From the NCBI GenBank assembly GCA_023853785.1, contig JAJIRX010000842.1:1-64000 (forward strand): 64,000 nucleotides of DNA, in the 5' to 3' direction. Below the pieces are notes generated by a model, which was not told where the DNA came from, did not search any database, and saw only the letters and a list, made by a program, of their open reading frames with translations. Positions 35,487 through 46,593 of this stretch are shown here, piece by piece; position 1 is the first letter of the stretch; every line of letters starts with the position of its first letter. The translations under genes were made by a program, and so were the position numbers. This DNA comes from Psilocybe azurescens (Eukaryota > Basidiomycota > Agaricomycetes > Agaricales > Agrocybaceae).

Positions 35487-37959
35487 ATGCCGTCGTCATC
35501 AGCAACATCTATCGAATTAGGCGATACGGGGATCAGCGACTATGCCGAACTTCTCAGATACCTGGACCTGTGAGATCTTATCAAAAATTTGCAGAACCGA
35601 GGCTGAACGTTTTGAAATATACAGTAAATCTCAATGCGGTGCCACTCATGCTGTCCCGGTGACAAGGTTCGTCGATGGAAGTTCTCCAAAGCAAAGAGTT
35701 CCCAAAGACTAATGGAGTATCAGTAGCTCTTTTTCTGAGACCAACGACTCTATAACGCGAATAGAATCGACCACATTGTGTTAATACCCTTTTTCTCCCA
35801 ATCCTTGACTTATAGCATATCATTCTTAGTGACGACGAATCTCCTCGCATATTTGCCCTCATTATTGGGGTAAACAAGTACGCAGACCCAGAAATCAAGA
35901 ACCTACGAGGTGCTGTCGCAGATGCGAAAGTGATACGCGACTTCCTTAGGGACAAGTTGGGGGTCGACAAACATCACATTCGCATGCTCACAAATTGCAA
36001 GGCCACTCGACAGAACATCATTGACGCTTTTAAGTCGTTCCAGAACAACAGTGAAATACGAAAGGGAGACGCCATCCTGATATATTACGCTGGGCACGGA
36101 CAGGAAGTCAAAGCTACTGGTGGATGGGCAACAGAAAACGGAAATAAGATGGTCCAAAGCATTGTTCCCCACGACTTTATGAGTAATGGGAACGTCCATG
36201 TTATCCCAGACAAAACAATCGGCTGTCTGATCAATAACATTATGCTTGAAAAGGGTGATAATATAGTGAGCCCACCCTAATTAAACCAATTCACGCTCTG
36301 ATCCACTGTCCAGACCGTTATATTTGACTGCTGCAATTCCGGTTCCGGAACGCGGAATTCGGGTCCTAACGTAATTGCTCGCAGTGCATTCCTACAAAAC
36401 TACACAATCCCCCCTGATCTCGATGATGAAATTACCCAAACATATCGCGAAAGAGCGGCGGCACAATCTGCTAAAGATACGCCTGGAAGCCTTACATCTC
36501 ATGTCTTTATTGCTGCATGCAGCGCATACGAGCAGGCACTAGAGCGTGATGGTCGAGGGCAGTTTACAATGGCCCTGGAAAAAGTCCTTCACTCTGTTTC
36601 ACTCTCGGAGATGAGTTACGTTGACCTAATGGATCGGCTGGAGCACCTCGTCTCGTAAGTCCCCTTCACACAATATCTAGCGAAATCTAACATCTCCACA
36701 GACAAAATCCTCAGCTGGAAGGAATCAATAGACATCGAATGGTCTTCAACGAGAAAGCCGTCCCCCGGACGAGAAATCTGTATAAAGTTCATATTACTCC
36801 TAATGGCGAGTACATTCTCCAGGCGGGGGGGAGCCGATGGGGTATCCCTGAATGCACAATTCACCCTCTACGCCGACATCGAGGCATTCCATGGGAACGA
36901 TCCTATCGGCGTCTACAAGGCACAGGATATCCGAGCATTTCAGTCGGCTTTGTCTCTAGTCTCTGTATCAAATTCGACGCGAAGCCTTGGCATCTCAGGA
37001 ATCGCACTTCAGACTCGAGTTGGCGTTCAGGAAGAGCTCAAAGTACATGTTCCCTTAGAGGATGGTCTAATTCCTGTCTTTGAGGCGCTACTTATGCATA
37101 TGAACCAACCCTCTGTCAGGCTATGGAGTTTTACTCTGGTGGATAGATCAGCCGCCGACCTGGAGATACAAAGAGAGGGAGACGACATCATTTTCTATAT
37201 ACTGGACAAACGCGTCACCTGTCAGGGTTTGACTCGGTGCATCTCCAAAGCAAAACCAGAGCCCCTCCATATACAACACATTTTCCAGGGAGCGGCACAC
37301 TACTACTATCACTTGAACCGATCTTACCTTAACTCTGAGAATCTGGGGAATTTCCTAACCATAGAATTCATGAAGCTACAATCGACCTGGAATTATGACG
37401 ACATTGGTACATCTGAGTGGGAGCCCGTCGGTGAAAATCTCATTAAGGACGGTATGATTACTCTCGACATCGATGATTCGTATTCCCACACCAATTTATA
37501 TGGAATTCGGATCATCAACCATGGAGGGCAAGACTTGTATCCAAACATATTCTACTTTGATAACAGCGAGCTAAGCATCGGTGAGTGCAATCCCAAGCAT
37601 TATGAATCGACTCTGATCCTTATACTCTTTCAGAGTTATATTATTCGAGTGGTGGAAGAACTCAGTTCATGACAGATTCACCGTTACAAAAGGAAGGTGG
37701 GCACCTTAATCTGGGTTTCGGAAATGGTGGGGTTAGGCCTTATGAGTACTTCATCCCTGATGGTCAAGACGTGGACGTCGGGTTCCTAAAGTGCTTTTTC
37801 TCGACTTCACCGATTGATCTGTCCTCGATTATCCAAAATTCGCCGTTCAAAACACCTCGCGACCCCGAAGAAAGTATGCAGTATACCAATGCTAACAGCC
37901 CAGATGCGTGGTGCTGTGTCCTCATTCCTATTGTCCAAAGAAGATCGTCATCAACGTGA
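35487..37959 (+). CDS. Caspase-domain (metacaspase-like) protein with novel C-terminal region
   Basis: Putative clan CD cysteine protease of the caspase-domain type expanded in basidiomycetes. Exons: about 35487-35569 (MPSSSATSIELGD), 35830-36265, 36314-36654, 36702-37580 and 37634-37959; one more small exon may lie between 35590 and 35700. The p20-like core starts FALIIGVNKYADPEIKNLRG. The catalytic His is in AILIYYAGHGQE and the catalytic Cys in TVIFDCCNSGSGTRNSG; HVFIAACSAYEQALE follows. After the caspase unit (from about 36710) there are about 400 residues without recognised domain, predicted beta-rich (YKVHITPNGEYILQAGG, WSFTLVDRSAADLEIQREGD, LYGIRIINHGGQDLYPNIFY). One base must be removed from the G7 run 36825-36831 to keep frame. 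The N-terminal start is the least certain part. Confidence 0.82.
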
Positions 37960-38090
37960 ACCTTATCGTGACTTTGACCGTAGTAGTATAGTATTAAATA
38001 CAACTATTGCCTATCATCCTATTCCTATTGAAATACACTATTTCCTCCGAATGAAAAGTCTAAAAATGAATGTCCTTGTAACCCTATCGC

Positions 38091-38805
38091 CTATTTACAG
38101 TCAGAAACAACCTGTTCACCAGCCGCGGTGGTTCCCTCAACGGCAGACGAAGCGTTCGCAACAGCATTGTCCACAGCAGGATCGGCCCTAAAATATACTG
38201 ATTAGTATCGGTTCATCCGTGATTTTATATGAGAAATATTTACGCAGCAGTAGAACCAAGTGCAGTCGAAGCGGCTGTGAGACCGTCTTGAACTTGTTGA
38301 CGTGCGGATGCGGGCGCTTGCTGTCCAGTGAGGAGGGCCTTTGCGATCGTCGCTACTCCGGCCTGGGCGCTCGATACTCCCTGAGCTGCGGTTTGCAGCT
38401 GTGCAACGGTGGCGGGGTCACTTAAATGGCGTTGAATATTTAGTTGATTACCACTAGCAGGCGATGTGCCGCTTACGACTTGGCAGCAGCAATTGCGCTC
38501 TTGATGGACGACGCAGACTTGGCAAGTCCGGCAACGGTCTTGAGCCGCGCAATGTTGCATTGGAGGTCACCAATTTGACGCTTGCTTTGTTCGCCTGATA
38601 ATGATAATGATGTTTTAAGTCAGCCCCCAATTTATGCGAGTGGATGAGGGAAATGCTACTACTAACCGAGTGGCGCTGAAAGTCGAGATTGACAATTGCG
38701 TCAGCATTCAATGTTGTAAGCATTGTGTTGACAATACATACCAGCCACAACGTAGGACATGAGCAGAGCGAATGCAAGGGTAAAGAAGCAGAAGAATCGG
38801 GCCAT
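38091..38805 (-). CDS. Small Ala-rich secreted protein
   Basis: Four exons on the minus strand, 38805-38742, 38594-38477, 38420-38244 and 38187-38091, join in phase to 151 residues. The N-terminus MARFFCFFTLAFALLMSYVV is a signal peptide. The mature protein is helical-looking and rich in Ala, Ser, Gln and Thr (SASSIKSAIAAAKS, VAQLQTAAQGVSSAQAGVAT, VQDGLTAASTALGSTAA). Only two cysteines remain, one near the mature N-terminus (LQCNIARL) and one at the penultimate position (VSDCK), so they could close the chain by one disulfide. The family is not recognised; such small secreted proteins are common candidate effectors or surface proteins in mushrooms. No lysine-rich or GPI signal is visible. Confidence 0.65.
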
Positions 38806-40538
38806 TGGAATGTCGGTTAAAATGAAAAGGGTTTTGAAAATGTGCTGCGATGAAAGTAAATAGTGCAAAAGGAATCAGAAGAGACACCAGGTCTGAAAAG
38901 GAGGAAGTGAAGAAAGAATGGGATGCAGACAATGCACAATATCCTTTCCGCTCTTATACTCCTCATTATCATCAAGGTCTAAATCTATCGCATACGATTA
39001 ACGCTAGCCCCTAATCAGTAAATGATACTCAGCTGACTTGGTCTATTTCACTCTTGCCCTGTTGCAAAGACGACAGTAACAACGTATGTCATAATACAGA
39101 CTTTCAAGTTGAAATTGAATAAGAAATAGCAGTAGACCGTTATACAGTTACCAGCTGCACAGCATCTACAGCAGCCGGAGGATTGCATCCGAAGAAAGGC
39201 TTCCTTGTCATGAAGGTCATAGATATCATATATTGGTGCATCATGTCGTTGGGATACCTTGATTCTTTCTCTCAATAATGAATGATTTGATATATTAATT
39301 TAGGTCAAAGAAGCCACATACAACCCTTGCAGAGAATCTTACAGCTCCTCGAAGCTCCAATCCACGTCAAGACAGCAAGAAGCCATCAAAGGGAAGCCCG
39401 TAAATCAACATCTATTTTTGGCACGCATCATCCGCCCTTGCGGCTTTCTCGGGCTAGCTGAGTAAGCGCCCAGTGGTAATGGTAGAATAGTAATGTAAAC
39501 TATGGAAATATACATTGAGCACTATGTAAGGTTTTTACCGTATAGCTAGTGGTGAGCACCACATAATTCCCTTGGTTGCTTGTATACTGAAAGACAAGTC
39601 AAGAGTGACATCTGCCAATATGTGGCGGAGGTGGTCACCTTCATGGGAATCTTACACCGGGTATCTAAAAATATTATTTTTGTGAGGAGCCATGCAACCT
39701 GTATACACTGGCCATCGGCATAAGAGTAGATGATCTCCGGTGCCACCGTTGTGAAATATGCGGAAAACGACGGGAAATGAACAATAAATCACATCGCGGT
39801 GATTGAGGTTCATCCCATATTTCTTCCTTAGTTGATAAGCCTATCAAATTACTCGCCAAGCTTAGCCATCACTTTTAATTTAATATTCAAAAGACAACCC
39901 TCATTCTCAATGCTCTACAATAATACTAAATATTTCGCTTTTTATAATGGCCATAGATGATCCATTCGTCTCGAAAAGCCAGGAAGATCCCGCATGTCTC
40001 AATGAGAAAACGGCTCATAAACTCCCCATTGAATGTACACATACACATCAACCGTTGCCCGCCACGGCAAACTGCCCATCGGAACTCGGCCAACCTTGCC
40101 TTTATGATGGGATCCCAGCAGTCGAGGATGTGTTTTTGAATTGTCGTCTTCGAAAAATAAATCAACTACAGAATACAGGACATTCAAAATATTTGAAATA
40201 TAAAGCCGGATACTAACCAATGTACAGCCCGGAAGGCAGAGTGTAAAAGGTAGAGCTAAGTCCACATAATCTTTCTTGCATGATTTGCTTGTATGACGTG
40301 TATTGGGGAAAGTGCTTCGGACATTTGTTTCTCTGTTACGAAATTTGAAGACTTTCGTATTACACAGGGGGGAGCGAGGGGAAAGAGGTCCCGAAGACGA
40401 GATTGCAGAGCTTTCAGCTTAAGGGAAACTGGACTTTGAGACCATTGCTAGAGGGCCAGTTGTCGGACTTTCGTTCTATTAAAGGAGCTCCTATCGGTCA
40501 AGAGCTGGCTGTCGTAACAAACTGACTTGGTCGTCCGA
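38806..40538. other. AT-rich region without a supported gene
   Basis: Scattered short open frames on the minus strand (for example 39674-39859 and 39999-40265) and on the plus strand (39947-40216) overlap each other and do not join by convincing introns. The stretch may contain a decayed gene but nothing specific can be claimed. Confidence 0.4.
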
Positions 40539-41150
40539 CTATAGAAATAAGGAATACGGGGAGAACAGAGTAAAGACTTGCATGTTGGGAACTGTACTGC
40601 TGTTCTCCGCGAGACTGATGCCCTGGGAGTACTCTATGATGCGAGATATAGCGGTGTTTAGATGAGTAAGTAGAGGCATGAGTGGGAGTAACGCGTCGAT
40701 TTCCGCAATTTCATAGCTGTCGAAATCCGGTACAGTTTCTTCCAAGCTGTCAAGTGACCCGAGTGAGAAGCTAATGCATATATAGGCCGAAACAGATTCA
40801 CTCCATTTACAACACGAACATCGAGAGAAATCTCCTCCAGAACGAGTAGAATGAGAGAGCCAAGAATATCAAGGCCCTGAGCGCTGAACACAATTCTCAG
40901 CACTGTAATTTTTGTGAACGTGGTGATTGTGTCGTAAATGAGGGAAGAAAAAAGGTCTAATAGACTATTAGGTTGATTTTTGTGGGTGTCGGACTCGCAA
41001 TAATTGACAAGGAGAGGGAGACAACGTATAAAGTTGTTCCATAACCGTTTGTTGTCATAAAGGGGTGATACCTTACTAACTGAGAATTGTAGCGAACTAT
41101 TGGCTAACTGAGACTGAAGCAAGAGTTTCTTGAGATCCGGTAATACTCGA
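40539..41150 (-). CDS. Unassigned open segments, possible short gene or gene fragment
   Basis: A 41150-40850 segment reads LPDLKKLLLQSQLANSSLQF, RLWNNFIRCLPLLVNYCESD, NSLLDLFSSLIYDTITTFTK and GLDILGSLILLVLEEISLD. A second segment at about 40785-40539 reads GSLDSLEETVPDFDSYEIAE, ALLPLMPLLTHLNTAISRII. The two lie in different frames and may be joined by an intron ending at the TAG before 40785. The leucine-rich amphipathic character suggests a helical protein, perhaps a repeat fold. No start codon in a good position and no family was recognised, so it may be a remnant. Confidence 0.3.
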
Positions 41151-41214
41151 AGCTAAACTCAACGCGCTACAGTACTTCTTGGATGCATAGTGATGCATAT
41201 TTACTTCTCTGTAT

Positions 41215-42641
41215 TCAGGAACTTCCGTGCTCGGATCCCCTGGGCTGGCGTAGAAAGAACGAAGTCTCTTTTATATAGGCATGAGGTCTCGCCTCCTTGA
41301 AACCGCGCAACCTTGACACAGCAAGATCTTCAATAATTTCAGGGGTCTATACGGCAAAAATTGTCGTTAGTAGAGCAGATAAGCAGAATGTCGCCGCCTT
41401 ACCACAATCAATGATGATTTGACACCAAAAGCAACATCCGAGGTAAGATATGGGTCTCCTTTGAAATATAGTTGTGTTGTTAAGGGCTCGTACCCTGGCA
41501 CCTAGCAGAGTCATGCACAAGCTCAGTAAGAATTATAAAATTTCAAAGGAGCATAGTGGCTTACCGTGACAAGAACATGAAGGTGAGCTGGCCGGAAGAT
41601 GTGTCTTCAAGTGCTAAGACCAATCTGGCAGCTGGACCGTCCTCGGGAATAGAGTAAGGCACAGGTCTGGAATTGTAGCATACTATCAGTGAGCATTTGT
41701 TATAAATATACGCGTAAGCTTATAGAGCCAACGTACACGATAGCACGAAATGCAAATGACCCGTCTTCTGCTGTACGGAGACGCCCTCTGCAATCCTCCA
41801 GGTTTTCATACTATTTGCCATACATTTTAGTACGTGTAGAATTGCATTGGAAAAGAGACTTATTGTACCTGAACATCATATAGGCCATGACCATCAGCTT
41901 CCCAAGTGTCGAGGATGGCATTCGGGATAGGCTTTCCTTCGAGATTTAGAACACGACCTTCGACGTACATGTAGTCACCTTTTCCTTCTGAAGCAATGGA
42001 TTCACCCCGTTGAACTACCATCAGAACGTCAGCCTCGCATTTGTGTATGAAAATTGAAAGAAGCAGTCTGAGAAGGGAACTATACCTTCATGAGCGTCTT
42101 CCTTGAAGAATGGACCAAGAATTGTGGGCTCAGTCGCCTCAGATGGTTTCCCATTATTGATGCCATCAACAAGAGTTGTTACACCCAGAACGCCTGATAG
42201 GATGCTGAACTCTAGCATTGGTGGAGGCTTGTGTAAAATGAGCATTAATATGTATGAGAACATACCCACCTTGACGAGTTTCTGCACTTATGTGTCCCGA
42301 TTCCGTCAGGAAACTGATTGCCACCCTGCAAGCTGGTTTGTCAGTAGCTAAGGGCTGAATAGAAGGAGGGCTACGTACGTCCATTCTTCAGTATTTAACG
42401 AAGTCTCTCGAACAAAGGCGTGAAGGTGATCGACCTAATGGTACATTGCTGAGTTCTCTGATGACCGTGCTTGATGGATCTCTCTACTGACAAGCTTGTC
42501 GATTATGAATTTCAATCGGTCGTTCTTGCCTAAAGAGAGTAGTTATCTTCTTCAACATTGTAAACATATAAGAAAGGAAAAAGGCGTACAGTTCAGGTTC
42601 ATAGCTTTGACATTTTCAGTAATCGAACTTTCATATTCCAT
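41215..42641 (-). CDS. Intradiol ring-cleavage dioxygenase (hydroxyquinol/catechol 1,2-dioxygenase type)
   Basis: Non-heme Fe(III) dioxygenase that opens catechol-type rings between the two hydroxyls. Starts MEYESSITENVKAMNLN at 42641. N-terminal helical part: RLKFIIDKL, AISFLTESGHISAETRQ, LEFSILSGVLGVTTLVDGIN. The catalytic beta-domain starts TEPTILGPFFKEDAHE, then SIASEGKGDYMYVEGRVLNL, ILDTWEADGHGLYDVQ, GRLRTAEDGSFAFRA (GRL/R-type loop), PVPYSIPEDGPAARLVLAL, RHIFRPAHLHVLV (His-x-His iron ligands) and VPGYEPLTTQLYFKGDPYLT. Ends near EARPHAYIKETSFF with TGA 41217-41215. The long N-terminal dimerisation part and the order of motifs match hydroxyquinol 1,2-dioxygenases. A single C at about 41608 (plus strand) seems to replace CC, breaking the frame just before RHIF. 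Sits 440 bp downstream of a co-oriented FAD monooxygenase. Confidence 0.85.
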
Positions 42642-43080
42642 GTTTCTCGGAACAGTCTTTAGAAGCTTCCTGGACAGATAGCGTTGTGTAGTCTTTTCGA
42701 GTTGGAGCACTTAGATGGGGTCTACAGGGCCTATTATCCAGAACAGGGGAGTATCAGCTTTTAAATCAAAGACCCTTGCTCTCGGAGACCTTTATAAGGT
42801 TGATAGTCGCTGTATTACAAAGCAACAAGGAATTTCCCACTTGATTATGAGAGACGTGGTTTCCCGTGAGTCCCTGTGTGACACTTAGCCAAAGGGTATC
42901 CATCTAAATCCGCCTTTCTGTGGGATTTGTTGAGAAAAGTCATGCTATTGAATGAGAGGTGGACGCAATACTTGTTTCTACATTGTCTACGATAAAAAGC
43001 GAAATGCCAGAATCTGCGGTACGGCGCTTAAATAGGTTCATTCTCCGCCCATGATCCTAGCCTGTTATACCGATGTGAAT
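42642..43080. other. Spacer between dioxygenase and monooxygenase genes
   Basis: About 440 bp between two co-oriented minus-strand genes. No exon seen; holds the dioxygenase promoter and the monooxygenase 3' flank. Confidence 0.4.
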
Positions 43081-45228
43081 TTAAACATGCCCAAAGATAC
43101 CTTCAAAATAGCGATTGAGGGCCTCTATGCTTCTTACTCTGGCCCCAACCATACCGTCTGGTCGGATCACAAATAGACCACTAACGCCTTCCGGACCTTT
43201 GTACGCACCGCCAGCATGCCCATCTCTATCCTCAAATACATCTTCCCCCACGATATCGGCACCTTCTCCGATCTTCGTAATCACCATTGGCCTAACCAGC
43301 TCCCGATTGTATTTTTGTAGGGTTGCAAGTACTGACTTGTAGTCAGTCCGGTCCGCAAATACCAACACAGTATGTCTCGTTGGGTTGAATAACTTGAAAA
43401 GTCTCATTGCGGCGCTTTTCTGAGACCCTTTCGCGATCTGGAATAATCCCGGTGCATCAGGTGCACGATCTCCTGGGTGCACATATCCCCCGGCCTCTAT
43501 TGTGTACGAAGAACCTTTCTGAGGAGATTCTTTCCTTGTGTCTTCAGCTTCGTCGACAACTATCGTGCTTCCTCTGTAGTTGATGCCTAGTTGGTTGACG
43601 TCTCCAGATCTGTCCCAGCCTTTCTCGTTGTTGGAGTGCTCCAAGGTCTTGTTCATCAGATCAGTTGTTACATTGAGCATCTCTGAAACTACCGGATAGC
43701 GTTCTCCGTTGAAAGTATCGAGAAGGGATAACGGCGCAAGACCTTTGGTAACCAGCGCAAGCTTCCATCCCAGATTGTATGAATCTTGTATACCGGTGTT
43801 CAGTCCCTAGATATCGATAATCACTCGTTAAATATAATCAGCTGTACCTATGAAGGAATTCGTACCTGTCCGCCCGTTGGACTATGAACGTGACCAGCGT
43901 CTAAAGGAATTAAAACTTCGAAAAGAAGATCATCCAATTTAACTTACCTCCAGTGACGAAGACTCTGCCTTTCTTAAATGTGTCTACCATTCGTATATTA
44001 ATTCTAAATTTTTGTCATACGTGATCAGTCTCGAAAAATGAGGAAAAGATGTGACGTACCGATACGGCGATGTCCACAGAAACTGGGTGATTTGGATGTC
44101 ATCACGATTGCCTATTTTTGCCTTGATGTACTCTTTCAAAGTTTTCTCGCTTGCGCATATTTCCGATGTGCTTGCAAGCTTACTCCCCTCCCAATATAAA
44201 GTTCCATACACCAGGAGTGTCAGTAGGGCGGATAACAGTGCTTCCGTCACTCAATGAATACCTCGGAAAGAAATTGAAACTAGCTTCTACTCACACAACA
44301 TCGGTAATATCTCCCCAAAGGTTCCATCGCTACATGGGGTGAGCATGTTTGAGTATTCATCTTACAAAGATACTCACATGTGGCAATGGGTCTTTTGTTG
44401 TAATATCCCCAACGACAAACGTCAACTCCGTTGTCTTTCCAACGAATGTCATTCCAACTTGCTTTCTCACAACCCCTCTCGCCCCATCTGCACCGATCAC
44501 CCATCTGTAGGTCGCATCTTCAACAGAGAGACTTGAGGAGCTGGTCTCATCCAAGCTGTGGTGCAGAATCTTTACACGAACATTTTCATGGTCGGCCTGG
44601 TCCAAGGACTGAAGCTCAGCACCCAGTTCAACAGTGCAACCGAACTTTGCGAGCTCTGCACGCAAGACCTCATCCAGGCCATCTTGTCCGAACAAAACGA
44701 AATTCAGCTATGAAAGGGAAGCAGTGTAAGCACATAGCTAAATAATATATGAGTAAGTCGGGACTATGACGACTCACATAAGGCCTGTCAGGAGTTGGAT
44801 TAAGGTGAGGGGCGGGGCGAACTCCTTCAAAATGTCAACACCCCCGGGCATCTTATACATGCGAAACATTGGGATGTCTATGGCGCGTTTAATGATCTCC
44901 TCCGCTACTCCAAGAGATTCAAACACTTCTAAAGAGCGTGGCTTTCGTACGACAGAGTCAGGTAAGGAATCGTGTGATGATCGTAATGGAATAACCCACT
45001 GAAAGTCCTGAGCCACGCTGCCCTATTCTATTTGTCGTGCTTTTTCAATGACACGCACCGGCACACCATTTCTCACTAAAGACAAGGCGAGTACTAGCCC
45101 AGAAGGTCCTGCCCCAACCTGCAAAAGAGAATGGTTTCTGAGAGTGAATTTAAATCGATCAGAGAGTATTGAGCTCTTACAATAAGAATCTCGGGTGCAC
45201 CGTGAAGTGATTCCAGATCGTTGGTCAT
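43081..45228 (-). CDS. FAD-dependent aromatic-ring monooxygenase (phenol hydroxylase class)
   Basis: Starts MTNDLESLHGAPEI at 45228, stop TAA at 43083-43081. N-terminal Rossmann FAD fingerprint VGAGPSGLVLALSLVRNGVP (GxGxxG), then SLEVFESLGVAEEIIKRAID (substrate-domain start), a DG motif YRWVIGADGARGVVRKQVG, and the second FAD motif region GHVHSPTGGQGLNTGIQDSY. The C-terminal about 170 residues (YVHPGDRAPDAPGL, HTVLVFADRTDYKSVLATLQ, GLFVIRPDGMVGARVRSIEA) are the thioredoxin-like C-terminal domain of class A aromatic hydroxylases. The reaction is NAD(P)H-dependent hydroxylation of a phenolic ring; the product could feed the dioxygenase next to it. Several short introns are needed, with standard donors and acceptors. 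Substrate cannot be read from sequence. Confidence 0.87.
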
Positions 45229-46593
45229 CTCAGAATGCGGTGATTGGCAAGGATAGTATTGAAATGTAGGGCGAGAAGTTGATTTGTGAAGAATCTGTGA
45301 TATTTTGTAGGCACTAGAGTAGGCTCTATAGAGTGTAGATCTAGTGTAGAATGTCAGTTGAACGTTCGAACCCTATATAAATGATCTACATACGCAGGCA
45401 CGTGGCCGCGTTGTGCAACGGAACTTTCATTCTTCTTCAACTTGCTGCCGATACGATACGTATCAGCACACTTCGGTCTATCCCCTTTATCCACGGATCG
45501 ACAGTCGGTAAAGGGAAAGCGAAGCGAACCCAATGCGTCATGATCATTGGTCAAAGACCTTCAAAGACTGAACTCAACTTTTGTACCGTGATAGGATCGG
45601 CCGATGTAGCCGCTGAATCCGAGCGACACGGCGGCACTTAGACTTTAGTACAGCTAGGCAGAGGTCCAGAATTAACTGACTCATTCAAAGCCTGTTGGTC
45701 AACAGAAGAAGAATAGCCACCACGGTGCGTAAAGATTCAGCGACATGAGTAAATTCGGCGCCCGTGTACAGGCTATTAATAGATTTATACAGGCCCCCCA
45801 GCAACAACGGATGGACGATGGGTGACAGCAAGACATCTTCACTGAAGTTTTTGCGAGTATACCAGCTAGCAGAAACCCGTGCGTTTCACAGGACATTCGC
45901 TTGGATCTTCCTGATTAAATGGTTCGATCTGGTCTTCCTTCCTTTAGATAGAAGATGGTCTACCATTTTCTTGCAAGCTTAGCTCTATGGCCCATATAGC
46001 ACCTAGTTCTCCACCACAACTCCCTGAAGGGGAGTCTTCTTGGGGCAAGCTAAGCTATTACTATGAGAATTAGTCTTGAACTGAACCCACAAGGACATCT
46101 CGAGGTCTGAAGAGGCTCCATTGCTTCTACTGTGTGTAGGGCATTCAATCTCGGTATTCAGGCCAACGCTGAAACTCATACTTGGGCTGAGGAGGGCAAT
46201 TTAACTCAAACATTTGACTCGACTCGTCACTCAGGGGAATATCGTTCTTACAATGTAAAACACGTGTGCAAGCAAAGCGTGAATAGACCTCTCGATGACA
46301 GTGTGCCCACTCTGGAAATTTAAACAATTTAACGGTAGTGAGAGTGTTTTCACGGCTAGGGGTCAATGGAACTACTGAAAGAATGATCGATGAACCACCT
46401 CCCAAATTCGCATTTCCATAGATTCACTCCATTTATTCAGCAAGATCTTGATCGGCCAAAGAAAAATCTCCGGTGATGGGTGATTGGGATGTTGGATGTT
46501 GGGCTGATTCCGTCGTTTCCGATTGAGTAGAGAATAGTTTGCATAGTCGATCGTTGTACAACTTAACTTAAGTCATAAGTTTGAAGGCTGTGC
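45229..46593. other. Intergenic region upstream of the monooxygenase
   Basis: About 1.4 kb without a supported gene. It contains the monooxygenase promoter; the 86-codon frame at 45381-45641 overlaps an opposite-strand frame and has no splice or family support. Confidence 0.4.

Noticed and set aside
45360..45375. GTTCGAACC, resembling a tRNA T-arm
   Set aside because: The flanking bases do not pair to form a T-stem, and no matching acceptor, D or anticodon arms are present.
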